Below, one piece after another: positions 41,603 through 54,910 of a stretch of DNA of 64,000 bases. Where the stretch lies: positions 3,312,001 to 3,376,000 of the forward strand of contig JAUCEF010000003.1 in NCBI GenBank assembly GCA_033558025.1, read 5' to 3'. The stretch is from Phytophthora sp. 'mugwort'. Lineage: Eukaryota; Oomycota; Peronosporomycetes; Peronosporales; Peronosporaceae. Below the pieces are notes generated by a model. The model was not told the origin of the DNA, searched no databases, and was given only the letters and a program-made list of their open reading frames with translations. Each line of letters opens with the position of its first letter. Position 1 is the stretch's first letter. The translations under genes were made by a program, and so were the position numbers.

Positions 41603-42312
41603 CTGATCATGTTACTGTGATAAAAGCAGTTGGCATCAGCACTTTCCCAAATGTGCACTTCGCGGTTCTCCTGCGAAACTCGCTGACCTTGAGTAACACT
41701 TTTCTTTTCGCTTCCTTATATATCGCTCGTGTGCCTTTTCCATACATGGGATCGGCCCTTCAATGCTTGAGCTTATCAGTTTATCATCGGTCGACTTGGC
41801 ATTCATTCGCTTGCCTATGTATCAGATATTTCGGTGCCTTATTCGCTTTGACTTGCTTTGTCTTCCTGGTGCCCTCGCGTTGCCTCCACCGTGTGTTGTC
41901 GGATCTATCTGTCTTCTTCCCTTTACTCGTCATATTAGAAGTGTGTTGTACATTATCAGCACAAGCGTTAGGAGTCGGCGAGGCGCTCGGTTTTGAGGCA
42001 CGGCCAGTCGACGGACCGCGAACCTATCCAACACGCAAATGGATAAATCGCTGCAGCGCGGTCGAAAGCGGGTGGGGTGTTCCATTTAAACGTCGGCACC
42101 GTGACTAGCAGAAAAGGCTTCGGCGCGGGTGTGCAGCGAGCGAATGCGTATAGACCGAAAACGCGAGTGGAGATGTATAAATTGATTTGCTGTTGTTAGG
42201 TGGCATTGTTCATAGAGTGGCGTGTGTATGGTAGTGCGGTGTTTTGGTTGTGTATTGATGTGTTGTGTTCGTCGATATTTGTGTTGTGGTAGAGCGCGTT
42301 TGTTGTTGTCCT

Positions 42313-42385
42313 GGGGATGTAGCTCAAATGGTAGAGCGCTCGCTTAGCATGCGAGAGGTACAGGGATCGATACCCTGCTTCTCCA
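42313..42385 (+). tRNA. tRNA-Ala(AGC), copy 3
   Basis: Identical to copy 1. The unit carries T4 and the CCGTCTGTTG variant that reappears only in unit 29. Confidence 0.97.
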
Positions 42386-43095
42386 TTGGTCATGTTACTG
42401 TGATAAAAGCAGTTGGCATCAGCACTTTCCCAAATGTGCACTTCGCGGTTCTCCTGCGAAACTCGCTGACCTTGAGTAACACTTTTCTTTTCGCTTCCTT
42501 ATATATCGCTCGTGTGCCTTTTCCATACATGGGATCGGCCCTTCAATGCTTGAGCTTATCAGTTTATCATCGGTCGACTTGGCATTCATTCGCTTGCCTA
42601 TGTATCAGATATTTCGGTGCCTTACTCGCTTTGACTTGCTTTGTCTTCCTGGTGCCCTCGCGTTGCCTCCACCGTCTGTTGTCGGATCTATCTGTCTTCT
42701 TCCCTTTACTCGTCATATTAGAAGTGTGTTGTACATTATCAGCACAAGCGTTAGGAGTCGGCGAGGCGCTCGGTTTTGAGGCACGGCCAGTCGACGGACC
42801 GCGAACCTATCCAACACGCAAATGGATAAATCGCTGCAGCGCGGTCGAAAGCGGGTGGGGTGTTCCATTTAAACGTCGGCACCGTGACTAGCAGAAAAGG
42901 CTTCGGCGCGGGTGTGCAGCGAGCGAATGCGTATAGACCGAAAACGCGAGTGGAGATGTATAAATTGATTTGCTGTTGTTAGGTGGCATTGTTCATAGAG
43001 TGGCGTGTGTATGGTAGTGCGGTGTTTTGGTTGTGTATTGATGTGTTGTGTTCGTCGATATTTGTGTTGTGGTAGAGCGCGTTTGTTGTTGTCCT

Positions 43096-43168
43096 GGGGA
43101 TGTAGCTCAAATGGTAGAGCGCTCGCTTAGCATGCGCGAGGTACAGGGATCGATACCCTGCTTCTCCA
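43096..43168 (+). tRNA. tRNA-Ala(AGC), copy 4, A42C variant
   Basis: Differs from copy 1 by C at position 42, which breaks the U28-A42 pair in the anticodon stem (GCGCG for GCGAG). The anticodon and G3-U70 are unchanged. Confidence 0.93.
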
Positions 43169-43877
43169 CTGATCATGTTACTGTGATAAAAGCAGTTGGC
43201 ATCAGCACTTTCCCAAATGTGCACTTCGCGGTTCTCCTGCGAAACTCGCTGACCTTGAGTAACACTTTTCTTTTCGCTTCCTTATATATCGCTCGTGTGC
43301 CTTTCCATACATGGGATCGGCCCTTCAATGCTTGAGCTTATCAGTTTATCATCGGTCGACTTGGCATTCATTCGCTTGCCTATGTATCAGATATTTCGGT
43401 GCCTTATTCGCTTTGACTTGCTTTGTCTTCCTGGTGCCCTCGCGTTGCCTCCACCGTGTGTTGTCGGATCTATCTGTCTTCTTCCCTTTACTCGTCATAT
43501 TAGAAGTGTGTTGTACATTATCAGCACAAGCGTTAGGAGTCGGCGAGGCGCTCGGTTTTGAGGCACGGCCAGTCGACGGACCGCGAACCTATCCAACACG
43601 CAAATGGATAAATCGCTGCAGCGCGGTCGAAAGCGGGTGGGGTGTTCCATTTAAACGTCGGCACCGTGACTAGCAGAAAAGGCTTCGGCGCGGGTGTGCA
43701 GCGAGCGAATGCGTATAGACCGAAAACGCGAGTGGAGATGTATAAATTGATTTGCTGTTGTTAGGTGGCATTGTTCATAGAGTGGCGTGTGTATGGTAGT
43801 GCGGTGTTTTGGTTGTGTATTGATGTGTTGTGTTCGTCGATATTTGTGTTGTGGTAGAGCGCGTTTGTTGTTGTCCT

Positions 43878-43950
43878 GGGGATGTAGCTCAAATGGTAGA
43901 GCGCTCGCTTAGCATGCGCGAGGTACAGGGATCGATACCCTGCTTCTCCA
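43878..43950 (+). tRNA. tRNA-Ala(AGC), copy 5, A42C variant
   Basis: Same A42C change as copy 4. The downstream unit has AGCAAAAAAGG instead of AGCAGAAAAGG, shared with unit 6. Confidence 0.93.
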
Positions 43951-44659
43951 CTGATCATGTTACTGTGATAAAAGCAGTTGGCATCAGCACTTTCCCAAAT
44001 GTGCACTTCGCGGTTCTCCTGCGAAACTCGCTGACCTTGAGTAACACTTTTCTTTTCGCTTCCTTATATATCGCTCGTGTGCCTTTCCATACATGGGATC
44101 GGCCCTTCAATGCTTGAGCTTATCAGTTTATCATCGGTCGACTTGGCATTCATTCGCTTGCCTATGTATCAGATATTTCGGTGCCTTATTCGCTTTGACT
44201 TGCTTTGTCTTCCTGGTGCCCTCGCGTTGCCTCCACCGTGTGTTGTCGGATCTATCTGTCTTCTTCCCTTTACTCGTCATATTAGAAGTGTGTTGTACAT
44301 TATCAGCACAAGCGTTAGGAGTCGGCGAGGCGCTCGGTTTTGAGGCACGGCCAGTCGACGGACCGCGAACCTATCCAACACGCAAATGGATAAATCGCTG
44401 CAGCGCGGTCGAAAGCGGGTGGGGTGTTCCATTTAAACGTCGGCACCGTGACTAGCAAAAAAGGCTTCGGCGCGGGTGTGCAGCGAGCGAATGCGTATAG
44501 ACCGAAAACGCGAGTGGAGATGTATAAATTGATTTGCTGTTGTTAGGTGGCATTGTTCATAGAGTGGCGTGTGTATGGTAGTGCGGTGTTTTGGTTGTGT
44601 ATTGATGTGTTGTGTTCGTCGATATTTGTGTTGTGGTAGAGCGCGTTTGTTGTTGTCCT

Positions 44660-44732
44660 GGGGATGTAGCTCAAATGGTAGAGCGCTCGCTTAGCATGCG
44701 AGAGGTACAGGGATCGATACCCTGCTTCTCCA
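44660..44732 (+). tRNA. tRNA-Ala(AGC), copy 6
   Basis: Standard sequence (A42) although its neighbours 5 and 7 have C42. Confidence 0.97.
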
Positions 44733-45441
44733 CTGATCATGTTACTGTGATAAAAGCAGTTGGCATCAGCACTTTCCCAAATGTGCACTTCGCGGTTCTC
44801 CTGCGAAACTCGCTGACCTTGAGTAACACTTTTCTTTTCGCTTCCTTATATATCGCTCGTGTGCCTTTCCATACATGGGATCGGCCCTTCAATGCTTGAG
44901 CTTATCAGTTTATCATCGGTCGACTTGGCATTCATTCGCTTGCCTATGTATCAGATATTTCGGTGCCTTATTCGCTTTGACTTGCTTTGTCTTCCTGGTG
45001 CCCTCGCGTTGCCTCCACCGTGTGTTGTCGGATCTATCTGTCTTCTTCCCTTTACTCGTCATATTAGAAGTGTGTTGTACATTATCAGCACAAGCGTTAG
45101 GAGTCGGCGAGGCGCTCGGTTTTGAGGCACGGCCAGTCGACGGACCGCGAACCTATCCAACACGCAAATGGATAAATCGCTGCAGCGCGGTCGAAAGCGG
45201 GTGGGGTGTTCCATTTAAACGTCGGCACCGTGACTAGCAAAAAAGGCTTCGGCGCGGGTGTGCAGCGAGCGAATGCGTATAGACCGAAAACGCGAGTGGA
45301 GATGTATAAATTGATTTGCTGTTGTTAGGTGGCATTGTTCATAGAGTGGCGTGTGTATGGTAGTGCGGTGTTTTGGTTGTGTATTGATGTGTTGTGTTCG
45401 TCGATATTTGTGTTGTGGTAGAGCGCGTTTGTTGTTGTCCT

Positions 45442-45514
45442 GGGGATGTAGCTCAAATGGTAGAGCGCTCGCTTAGCATGCGCGAGGTACAGGGATCGAT
45501 ACCCTGCTTCTCCA
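45442..45514 (+). tRNA. tRNA-Ala(AGC), copy 7, A42C variant
   Basis: Anticodon stem mismatch at 28-42 as in copy 4. Confidence 0.93.
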
Positions 45515-46223
45515 CTGATCATGTTACTGTGATAAAAGCAGTTGGCATCAGCACTTTCCCAAATGTGCACTTCGCGGTTCTCCTGCGAAACTCGCTGACC
45601 TTGAGTAACACTTTTCTTTTCGCTTCCTTATATATCGCTCGTGTGCCTTTCCATACATGGGATCGGCCCTTCAATGCTTGAGCTTATCAGTTTATCATCG
45701 GTCGACTTGGCATTCATTCGCTTGCCTATGTATCAGATATTTCGGTGCCTTATTCGCTTTGACTTGCTTTGTCTTCCTGGTGCCCTCGCGTTGCCTCCAC
45801 CGTGTGTTGTCGGATCTATCTGTCTTCTTCCCTTTACTCGTCATATTAGAAGTGTGTTGTACATTATCAGCACAAGCGTTAGGAGTCGGCGAGGCGCTCG
45901 GTTTTGAGGCACGGCCAGTCGACGGACCGCGAACCTATCCAACACGCAAATGGATAAATCGCTGCAGCGCGGTCGAAAGCGGGTGGGGTGTTCCATTTAA
46001 ACGTCGGCACCGTGACTAGCAGAAAAGGCTTCGGCGCGGGTGTGCAGCGAGCGAATGCGTATAGACCGAAAACGCGAGTGGAGATGTATAAATTGATTTG
46101 CTGTTGTTAGGTGGCATTGTTCATAGAGTGGCGTGTGTATGGTAGTGCGGTGTTTTGGTTGTGTATTGATGTGTTGTGTTCGTCGATATTTGTGTTGTGG
46201 TAGAGCGCGTTTGTTGTTGTCCT

Positions 46224-46296
46224 GGGGATGTAGCTCAAATGGTAGAGCGCTCGCTTAGCATGCGCGAGGTACAGGGATCGATACCCTGCTTCTCCA
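46224..46296 (+). tRNA. tRNA-Ala(AGC), copy 8, A42C variant
   Basis: Last of the four C42 copies. None occurs further right in the window. Confidence 0.93.
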
Positions 46297-47005
46297 CTGA
46301 TCATGTTACTGTGATAAAAGCAGTTGGCATCAGCACTTTCCCAAATGTGCACTTCGCGGTTCTCCTGCGAAACTCGCTGACCTTGAGTAACACTTTTCTT
46401 TTCGCTTCCTTATATATCGCTCGTGTGCCTTTCCATACATGGGATCGGCCCTTCAATGCTTGAGCTTATCAGTTTATCATCGGTCGACTTGGCATTCATT
46501 CGCTTGCCTATGTATCAGATATTTCGGTGCCTTATTCGCTTTGACTTGCTTTGTCTTCCTGGCGCCCTCGCGTTGCCTCCACCGTGTGTTGTCGGATCTA
46601 TCTGTCTTCTTCCCTTTACTCGTCATATTAGAAGTGTGTTGTACATTATCAGCACAAGCGTTAGGAGTCGGCGAGGCGCTCGGTTTTGAGGCACGGCCAG
46701 TCGACGGACCGCGAACCTATCCAACACGCAAATGGATAAATCGCTGCAGCGCGGTCGAAAGCGGGTGGGGTGTTCCATTTAAACGTCGGCACCGTGACTA
46801 GCAGAAAAGGCTTCGGCGCGGGTGTGCAGCGAGCGAATGCGTATAGACCGAAAACGCGAGTGGAGATGTATAAATTGATTTGCTGTTGTTAGGTGGCATT
46901 GTTCATAGAGTGGCGTGTGTATGGTAGTGCGGTGTTTTGGTTGTGTATTGATGTGTTGTGTTCGTCGATATTTGTGTTGTGGTAGAGCGCGTTTGTTGTT
47001 GTCCT

Positions 47006-47078
47006 GGGGATGTAGCTCAAATGGTAGAGCGCTCGCTTAGCATGCGAGAGGTACAGGGATCGATACCCTGCTTCTCCA
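47006..47078 (+). tRNA. tRNA-Ala(AGC), copy 9
   Basis: Standard sequence. It marks the left edge of the first higher-order block. Confidence 0.97.
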
Positions 47079-47790
47079 CTGATCATGTTACTGTGATAAA
47101 AGCAGTTGGCATCAGCACTTTCCCAAATGTGCACTTCGCGGTTCTCCTGCGAAACTCGCTGACCTTGAGTAACACTTTTCTTTTCGCTTCCTTATATATC
47201 GCTCGTGTGCCTTTCCATACATGGGATCGGCCCTTCAATGCTTGAGCTTATCAGTTTATCATCGGTCGACTTGGCATTCATTCGCTTGCCTATGTATCAG
47301 ATATTTCGGTGCCTTATTCGCTTTGACTTGCTTTGTCTTCCTGGTGCCCTCGCGTTGCCTCCACCGTGTGTTGTCGGATCTATCTGTCTTCTTCCCTTTA
47401 CTCGTCATATTAGAAGTGTGTTGTACATTATCAGCACAAGCGTTAGGAGTCGGCGAGGCGCTCGGTTTTGAGGCACGGCCAGTCGACGGACCGCGAACCT
47501 ATCCAACACGCAAATGGATAAATCGCTGCAGCGCGGTCGAAAGCGGGTGGGGTGTTCCATTTAAACGTCGGCACCGTGACTAGCAGAAAAGGCTTCGGCG
47601 CGGGTGTGCAGCGAGCGAATGCGTATAGACCGAAAACGCGAGTGGAGATGTATAAATTGATTTGCTGTTGTTAGGTGGCATTGTTCATAGAGTGGCGTGT
47701 GTATGGTAGTGCGGTGTTTTGGTTGTGTATTGATGTGTTGTGTTCGTCGATATTATTTGTGTTGTGGTAGAGCGCGTTTGTTGTTGTCCT

Positions 47791-47863
47791 GGGGATGTAG
47801 CTCAAATGGTAGAGCGCTCGCTTAGCATGCGAGAGGTACAGGGATCGATACCCTGCTTCTCCA
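47791..47863 (+). tRNA. tRNA-Ala(AGC), copy 10
   Basis: Standard sequence. The leader carries the 3-bp insertion (GATATTATTTG), and the unit has T4 and CCGTATGTTG. The counterpart is copy 20, exactly 7,832 bp away. Confidence 0.97.
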
Positions 47864-48573
47864 CTGATCATGTTACTGTGATAAAAGCAGTTGGCATCAG
47901 CACTTTCCCAAATGTGCACTTCGCGGTTCTCCTGCGAAACTCGCTGACCTTGAGTAACACTTTTCTTTTCGCTTCCTTATATATCGCTCGTGTGCCTTTT
48001 CCATACATGGGATCGGCCCTTCAATGCTTGAGCTTATCAGTTTATCATCGGTCGACTTGGCATTCATTCGCTTGCCTATGTATCAGATATTTCGGTGCCT
48101 TATTCGCTTTGACTTGCTTTGTCTTCCTGGCGCCCTCGCGTTGCCTCCACCGTATGTTGTCGGATCTATCTGTCTTCTTCCCTTTACTCGTCATATTAGA
48201 AGTGTGTTGTACACTATCAGCACAAGCGTTAGGAGTCGGCGAGGCGCTCGGTTTTGAGGTACGGCCAGTCGACGGACCGCGAACCTATCCAACACGCAAA
48301 TGGATAAATCGCTGCAGCGCGGTCGAAAGCGGGTGGGGTGTTCCATTTAAACGTCGGCACCGTGACTAGCAGAAAAGGCTTCGGCGCGGGTGTGCAGCGA
48401 GCGAATGCGTATAGACCGAAAACGCGAGTGGAGATGTATAAATTGATTTGCTGTTGTTAGGTGGCATTGTTCATAGAGTGGCGTGTGTATGGTAGTGCGG
48501 TGTTTTGGTTGTGTATTGATGTGTTGTGTTCGTCGATATTTGTGTTGTGGTAGAGCGCGTTTGTTGTTGTCCT

Positions 48574-48646
48574 GGGGATGTAGCTCAAATGGTAGAGCGC
48601 TCGCTTAGCATGCGAGAGGTACAGGGATCGATACCCTGCTTCTCCA
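48574..48646 (+). tRNA. tRNA-Ala(AGC), copy 11
   Basis: Standard sequence and standard unit (T3). Confidence 0.97.
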
Positions 48647-49358
48647 CTGATCATGTTACTGTGATAAAAGCAGTTGGCATCAGCACTTTCCCAAATGTGC
48701 ACTTCGCGGTTCTCCTGCGAAACTCGCTGACCTTGAGTAACACTTTTCTTTTCGCTTCCTTATATATCGCTCGTGTGCCTTTCCATACATGGGATCGGCC
48801 CTTCAATGCTTGAGCTTATCAGTTTATCATCGGTCGACTTGGCATTCATTCGCTTGCCTATGTATCAGATATTTCGGTGCCTTATTCGCTTTGACTTGCT
48901 TTGTCTTCCTGGTGCCCTCGCGTTGCCTCCACCGTGTGTTGTCGGATCTATCTGTCTTCTTCCCTTTACTCGTCATATTAGAAGTGTGTTGTACATTATC
49001 AGCACAAGCGTTAGGAGTCGGCGAGGCGCTCGGTTTTGAGGCACGGCCAGTCGACGGACCGCGAACCTATCCAACACGCAAATGGATAAATCGCTGCAGC
49101 GCGGTCGAAAGCGGGTGGGGTGTTCCATTTAAACGTCGGCACCGTGACTAGCAGAAAAGGCTTCGGCGCGGGTGTGCAGCGAGCGAATGCGTATAGACCG
49201 AAAACGCGAGTGGAGATGTATAAATTGATTTGCTGTTGTTAGGTGGCATTGTTCATAGAGTGGCGTGTGTATGGTAGTGCGGTGTTTTGGTTGTGTATTG
49301 ATGTGTTGTGCTCGTCGATATTATTTGTGTTGTGGTAGAGCGCGTTTGTTGTTGTCCT

Positions 49359-49431
49359 GGGGATGTAGCTCAAATGGTAGAGCGCTCGCTTAGCATGCGA
49401 GAGGTACAGGGATCGATACCCTGCTTCTCCA
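49359..49431 (+). tRNA. tRNA-Ala(AGC), copy 12
   Basis: Standard sequence. The leader has the 3-bp insertion plus a private change (TGTGCTCGTC near 49310). The counterpart is copy 22. Confidence 0.97.
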
Positions 49432-50139
49432 CTGATCATGTTACTGTGATAAAAGCAGTTGGCATCAGCACTTTCCCAAATGTGCACTTCGCGGTTCTCC
49501 TGCGAAACTCGCTGACCTTGAGTAACACTTTTCTTTTCGCTTCCTTATATATCGCTCGTGTGCCTTTTCCATACATGGGATCGGCCCTTCAATGCTTGAG
49601 CTTATCAGTTTATCATCGGTCGACTTGGCATTCATTCGCTTGCCTATGTATCAGATATTTCGGTGCCTTATTCGCTTTGACTTGCTTTGTCTTCCTGGCG
49701 CCCTCGCGTTGCCTCCACCGTATGTTGTCGGATCTATCTGTCTTCTTCCCTTTACTCGTCATATTAGAAGTGTGTTGTACACTATCAGCACAAGCGTTAG
49801 GAGTCGGCGAGGCGCTCGGTTTTGAGGTACGGCCAGTCGACGGACCGCGAACCTATCCAACACGCAAATGGATAAATCGCTGCAGCGCGGTCGAAAGCGG
49901 GTGGGGTGTTCCATTTAAACGTCGGCACCGTGACTAGCAGAAAAGGCTTCGGCGCGGGTGTGCAGCGAGCGAATGCGTATAGACCGAAAACGCGAGTGGA
50001 GATGTATAAATTGATTTGCTGTTGTTAGGTGGCATTGTTCATAGAGTGGCGTGTGTATGGTAGTGCGGTGTTTTGGTTGTGTATTGATGTGTTGTGTTCG
50101 TCGATATTTGTGTTGGTAGAGCGCGTTTGTTGTTGTCCT

Positions 50140-50212
50140 GGGGATGTAGCTCAAATGGTAGAGCGCTCGCTTAGCATGCGAGAGGTACAGGGATCGATAC
50201 CCTGCTTCTCCA
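50140..50212 (+). tRNA. tRNA-Ala(AGC), copy 13
   Basis: Standard sequence. The leader lacks 2 bp (GTGTTGGTAG for GTGTTGTGGTAG). The only other unit with this deletion is 23, 7,832 bp away. Confidence 0.97.
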
Positions 50213-50921
50213 CTGATCATGTTACTGTGATAAAAGCAGTTGGCATCAGCACTTTCCCAAATGTGCACTTCGCGGTTCTCCTGCGAAACTCGCTGACCTT
50301 GAGTAACACTTTTCTTTTCGCTTCCTTATATATCGCTCGTGTGCCTTTCCATACATGGGATCGGCCCTTCAATGCTTGAGCTTATCAGTTTATCATCGGT
50401 CGACTTGGCATTCATTCGCTTGCCTATGTATCAGATATTTCGGTGCCTTATTCGCTTTGACTTGCTTTGTCTTCCTGGTGCCCTCGCGTTGCCTCCACCG
50501 TGTGTTGTCGGATCTATCTGTCTTCTTCCCTTTACTCGTCATATTAGAAGTGTGTTGTACATTATCAGCACAAGCGTTAGGAGTCGGCGAGGCGCTCGGT
50601 TTTGAGGCACGGCCAGTCGACGGACCGCGAACCTATCCAACACGCAAATGGATAAATCGCTGCAGCGCGGTCGAAAGCGGGTGGGGTGTTCCATTTAAAC
50701 GTCGGCACCGTGACTAGCAGAAAAGGCTTCGGCGCGGGTGTGCAGCGAGCGAATGCGTATAGACCGAAAACGCGAGTGGAGATGTATAAATTGATTTGCT
50801 GTTGTTAGGTGGCATTGTTCATAGAGTGGCGTGTGTATGGTAGTGCGGTGTTTTGGTTGTGTATTGATGTGTTGTGTTCGTCGATATTTGTGTTGTGGTA
50901 GAGCGCGTTTGTTGTTGTCCT

Positions 50922-50994
50922 GGGGATGTAGCTCAAATGGTAGAGCGCTCGCTTAGCATGCGAGAGGTACAGGGATCGATACCCTGCTTCTCCA
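50922..50994 (+). tRNA. tRNA-Ala(AGC), copy 14
   Basis: Standard sequence and standard unit. Confidence 0.97.
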
Positions 50995-51706
50995 CTGATC
51001 ATGTTACTGTGATAAAAGCAGTTGGCATCAGCACTTTCCCAAATGTGCACTTCGCGGTTCTCCTGCGAAACTCGCTGACCTTGAGTAACACTTTTCTTTT
51101 CGCTTCCTTATATATCGCTCGTGTGCCTTTCCATACATGGGATCGGCCCTTCAATGCTTGAGCTTATCAGTTTATCATCGGTCGACTTGGCATTCATTCG
51201 CTTGCCTATGTATCAGATATTTCGGTGCCTTATTCGCTTTGACTTGCTTTGTCTTCCTGGTGCCCTCGCGTTGCCTCCACCGTGTGTTGTCGGATCTATC
51301 TGTCTTCTTCCCTTTACTCGTCATATTAGAAGTGTGTTGTACATTATCAGCACAAGCGTTAGGAGTCGGCGAGGCGCTCGGTTTTGAGGCACGGCCAGTC
51401 GACGGACCGCGAACCTATCCAACACGCAAATGGATAAATCGCTGCAGCGCGGTCGAAAGCGGGTGGGGTGTTCCATTTAAACGTCGGCACCGTGACTAGC
51501 AGAAAAGGCTTCGGCGCGGGTGTGCAGCGAGCGAATGCGTATAGACCGAAAACGCGAGTGGAGATGTATAAATTGATTTGCTGTTGTTAGGTGGCATTGT
51601 TCATAGAGTGGCGTGTGTATGGTAGTGCGGTGTTTTGGTTGTGTATTGATGTGTTGTGTTCGTCGATATTATTTGTGTTGTGGTAGAGCGCGTTTGTTGT
51701 TGTCCT

Positions 51707-51779
51707 GGGGATGTAGCTCAAATGGTAGAGCGCTCGCTTAGCATGCGAGAGGTACAGGGATCGATACCCTGCTTCTCCA
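51707..51779 (+). tRNA. tRNA-Ala(AGC), copy 15
   Basis: Standard sequence. It has the 3-bp leader insertion with CCGTGTGTTG in the unit, a combination shared with copy 25 only. Confidence 0.97.
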
Positions 51780-52489
51780 CTGATCATGTTACTGTGATAA
51801 AAGCAGTTGGCATCAGCACTTTCCCAAATGTGCACTTCGCGGTTCTCCTGCGAAACTCGCTGACCTTGAGTAACACTTTTCTTTTCGCTTCCTTATATAT
51901 CGCTCGTGTGCCTTTTCCATACATGGGATCGGCCCTTCAATGCTTGAGCTTATCAGTTTATCATCGGTCGACTTGGCATTCATTCGCTTGCCTATGTATC
52001 AGATATTTCGGTGCCTTATTCGCTTTGACTTGCTTTGTCTTCCTGGCGCCCTCGCGTTGCCTCCACCGTGTGTTGTCGGATCTATCTGTCTTCTTCCCTT
52101 TACTCGTCATATTAGAAGTGTGTTGTACACTATCAGCACAAGCGTTAGGAGTCGGCGAGGCGCTCGGTTTTGAGGTACGGCCAGTCGACGGACCGCGAAC
52201 CTATCCAACACGCAAATGGATAAATCGCTGCAGCGCGGTCGAAAGCGGGTGGGGTGTTCCATTTAAACGTCGGCACCGTGACTAGCAGAAAAGGCTTCGG
52301 CGCGGGTGTGCAGCGAGCGAATGCGTATAGACCGAAAACGCGAGTGGAGATGTATAAATTGATTTGCTGTTGTTAGGTGGCATTGTTCATAGAGTGGCGT
52401 GTGTATGGTAGTGCGGTGTTTTGGTTGTGTATTGATGTGTTGTGTTCGTCGATATTTGTGTTGTGGTAGAGCGCGTTTGTTGTTGTCCT

Positions 52490-52562
52490 GGGGATGTAGC
52501 TCAAATGGTAGAGCGCTCGCTTAGCATGCGAGAGGTACAGGGATCGATACCCTGCTTCTCCA
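52490..52562 (+). tRNA. tRNA-Ala(AGC), copy 16
   Basis: Standard sequence. The unit has T4, unlike its positional partner 26 (T3), so the duplicated block ends about here. Confidence 0.97.
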
Positions 52563-53272
52563 CTGATCATGTTACTGTGATAAAAGCAGTTGGCATCAGC
52601 ACTTTCCCAAATGTGCACTTCGCGGTTCTCCTGCGAAACTCGCTGACCTTGAGTAACACTTTTCTTTTCGCTTCCTTATATATCGCTCGTGTGCCTTTTC
52701 CATACATGGGATCGGCCCTTCAATGCTTGAGCTTATCAGTTTATCATCGGTCGACTTGGCATTCATTCGCTTGCCTATGTATCAGATATTTCGGTGCCTT
52801 ATTCGCTTTGACTTGCTTTGTCTTCCTGGTGCCCTCGCGTTGCCTCCACCGTGTGTTGTCGGATCTATCTGTCTTCTTCCCTTTACTCGTCATATTAGAA
52901 GTGTGTTGTACATTATCAGCACAAGCGTTAGGAGTCGGCGAGGCGCTCGGTTTTGAGGCACGGCCAGTCGACGGACCGCGAACCTATCCAACACGCAAAT
53001 GGATAAATCGCTGCAGCGCGGTCGAAAGCGGGTGGGGTGTTCCATTTAAACGTCGGCACCGTGACTAGCAGAAAAGGCTTCGGCGCGGGTGTGCAGCGAG
53101 CGAATGCGTATAGACCGAAAACGCGAGTGGAGATGTATAAATTGATTTGCTGTTGTTAGGTGGCATTGTTCATAGAGTGGCGTGTGTATGGTAGTGCGGT
53201 GTTTTGGTTGTGTATTGATGTGTTGTGTTCGTCGATATTTGTGTTGTGGTAGAGCGCGTTTGTTGTTGTCCT

Positions 53273-53345
53273 GGGGATGTAGCTCAAATGGTAGAGCGCT
53301 CGCTTAGCATGCGAGAGGTACAGGGATCGATACCCTGCTTCTCCA
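53273..53345 (+). tRNA. tRNA-Ala(AGC), copy 17
   Basis: Standard sequence and standard unit. Confidence 0.97.
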
Positions 53346-54054
53346 CTGATCATGTTACTGTGATAAAAGCAGTTGGCATCAGCACTTTCCCAAATGTGCA
53401 CTTCGCGGTTCTCCTGCGAAACTCGCTGACCTTGAGTAACACTTTTCTTTTCGCTTCCTTATATATCGCTCGTGTGCCTTTCCATACATGGGATCGGCCC
53501 TTCAATGCTTGAGCTTATCAGTTTATCATCGGTCGACTTGGCATTCATTCGCTTGCCTATGTATCAGATATTTCGGTGCCTTATTCGCTTTGACTTGCTT
53601 TGTCTTCCTGGTGCCCTCGCGTTGCCTCCACCGTGTGTTGTCGGATCTATCTGTCTTCTTCCCTTTACTCGTCATATTAGAAGTGTGTTGTACATTATCA
53701 GCACAAGCGTTAGGAGTCGGCGAGGCGCTCGGTTTTGAGGCACGGCCAGTCGACGGACCGCGAACCTATCCAACACGCAAATGGATAAATCGCTGCAGCG
53801 CGGTCGAAAGCGGGTGGGGTGTTCCATTTAAACGTCGGCACCGTGACTAGCAGAAAAGGCTTCGGCGCGGGTGTGCAGCGAGCGAATGCGTATAGACCGA
53901 AAACGCGAGTGGAGATGTATAAATTGATTTGCTGTTGTTAGGTGGCATTGTTCATAGAGTGGCGTGTGTATGGTAGTGCGGTGTTTTGGTTGTGTATTGA
54001 TGTGTTGTGTTCGTCGATATTTGTGTTGTGGTAGAGCGCGTTTGTTGTTGTCCT

Positions 54055-54127
54055 GGGGATGTAGCTCAAATGGTAGAGCGCTCGCTTAGCATGCGAGAGG
54101 TACAGGGATCGATACCCTGCTTCTCCA
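54055..54127 (+). tRNA. tRNA-Ala(AGC), copy 18
   Basis: Standard sequence. The unit has T4 and GAGGTACGG but no 3-bp insertion. Confidence 0.97.
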
Positions 54128-54837
54128 CTGATCATGTTACTGTGATAAAAGCAGTTGGCATCAGCACTTTCCCAAATGTGCACTTCGCGGTTCTCCTGCG
54201 AAACTCGCTGACCTTGAGTAACACTTTTCTTTTCGCTTCCTTATATATCGCTCGTGTGCCTTTTCCATACATGGGATCGGCCCTTCAATGCTTGAGCTTA
54301 TCAGTTTATCATCGGTCGACTTGGCATTCATTCGCTTGCCTATGTATCAGATATTTCGGTGCCTTATTCGCTTTGACTTGCTTTGTCTTCCTGGCGCCCT
54401 CGCGTTGCCTCCACCGTGTGTTGTCGGATCTATCTGTCTTCTTCCCTTTACTCGTCATATTAGAAGTGTGTTGTACACTATCAGCACAAGCGTTAGGAGT
54501 CGGCGAGGCGCTCGGTTTTGAGGTACGGCCAGTCGACGGACCGCGAACCTATCCAACACGCAAATGGATAAATCGCTGCAGCGCGGTCGAAAGCGGGTGG
54601 GGTGTTCCATTTAAACGTCGGCACCGTGACTAGCAGAAAAGGCTTCGGCGCGGGTGTGCAGCGAGCGAATGCGTATAGACCGAAAACGCGAGTGGAGATG
54701 TATAAATTGATTTGCTGTTGTTAGGTGGCATTGTTCATAGAGTGGCGTGTGTATGGTAGTGCGGTGTTTTGGTTGTGTATTGATGTGTTGTGTTCGTCGA
54801 TATTTGTGTTGTGGTAGAGCGCGTTTGTTGTTGTCCT

Positions 54838-54910
54838 GGGGATGTAGCTCAAATGGTAGAGCGCTCGCTTAGCATGCGAGAGGTACAGGGATCGATACCC
54901 TGCTTCTCCA
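54838..54910 (+). tRNA. tRNA-Ala(AGC), copy 19
   Basis: Standard sequence. Left edge of the second higher-order block. Confidence 0.97.
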
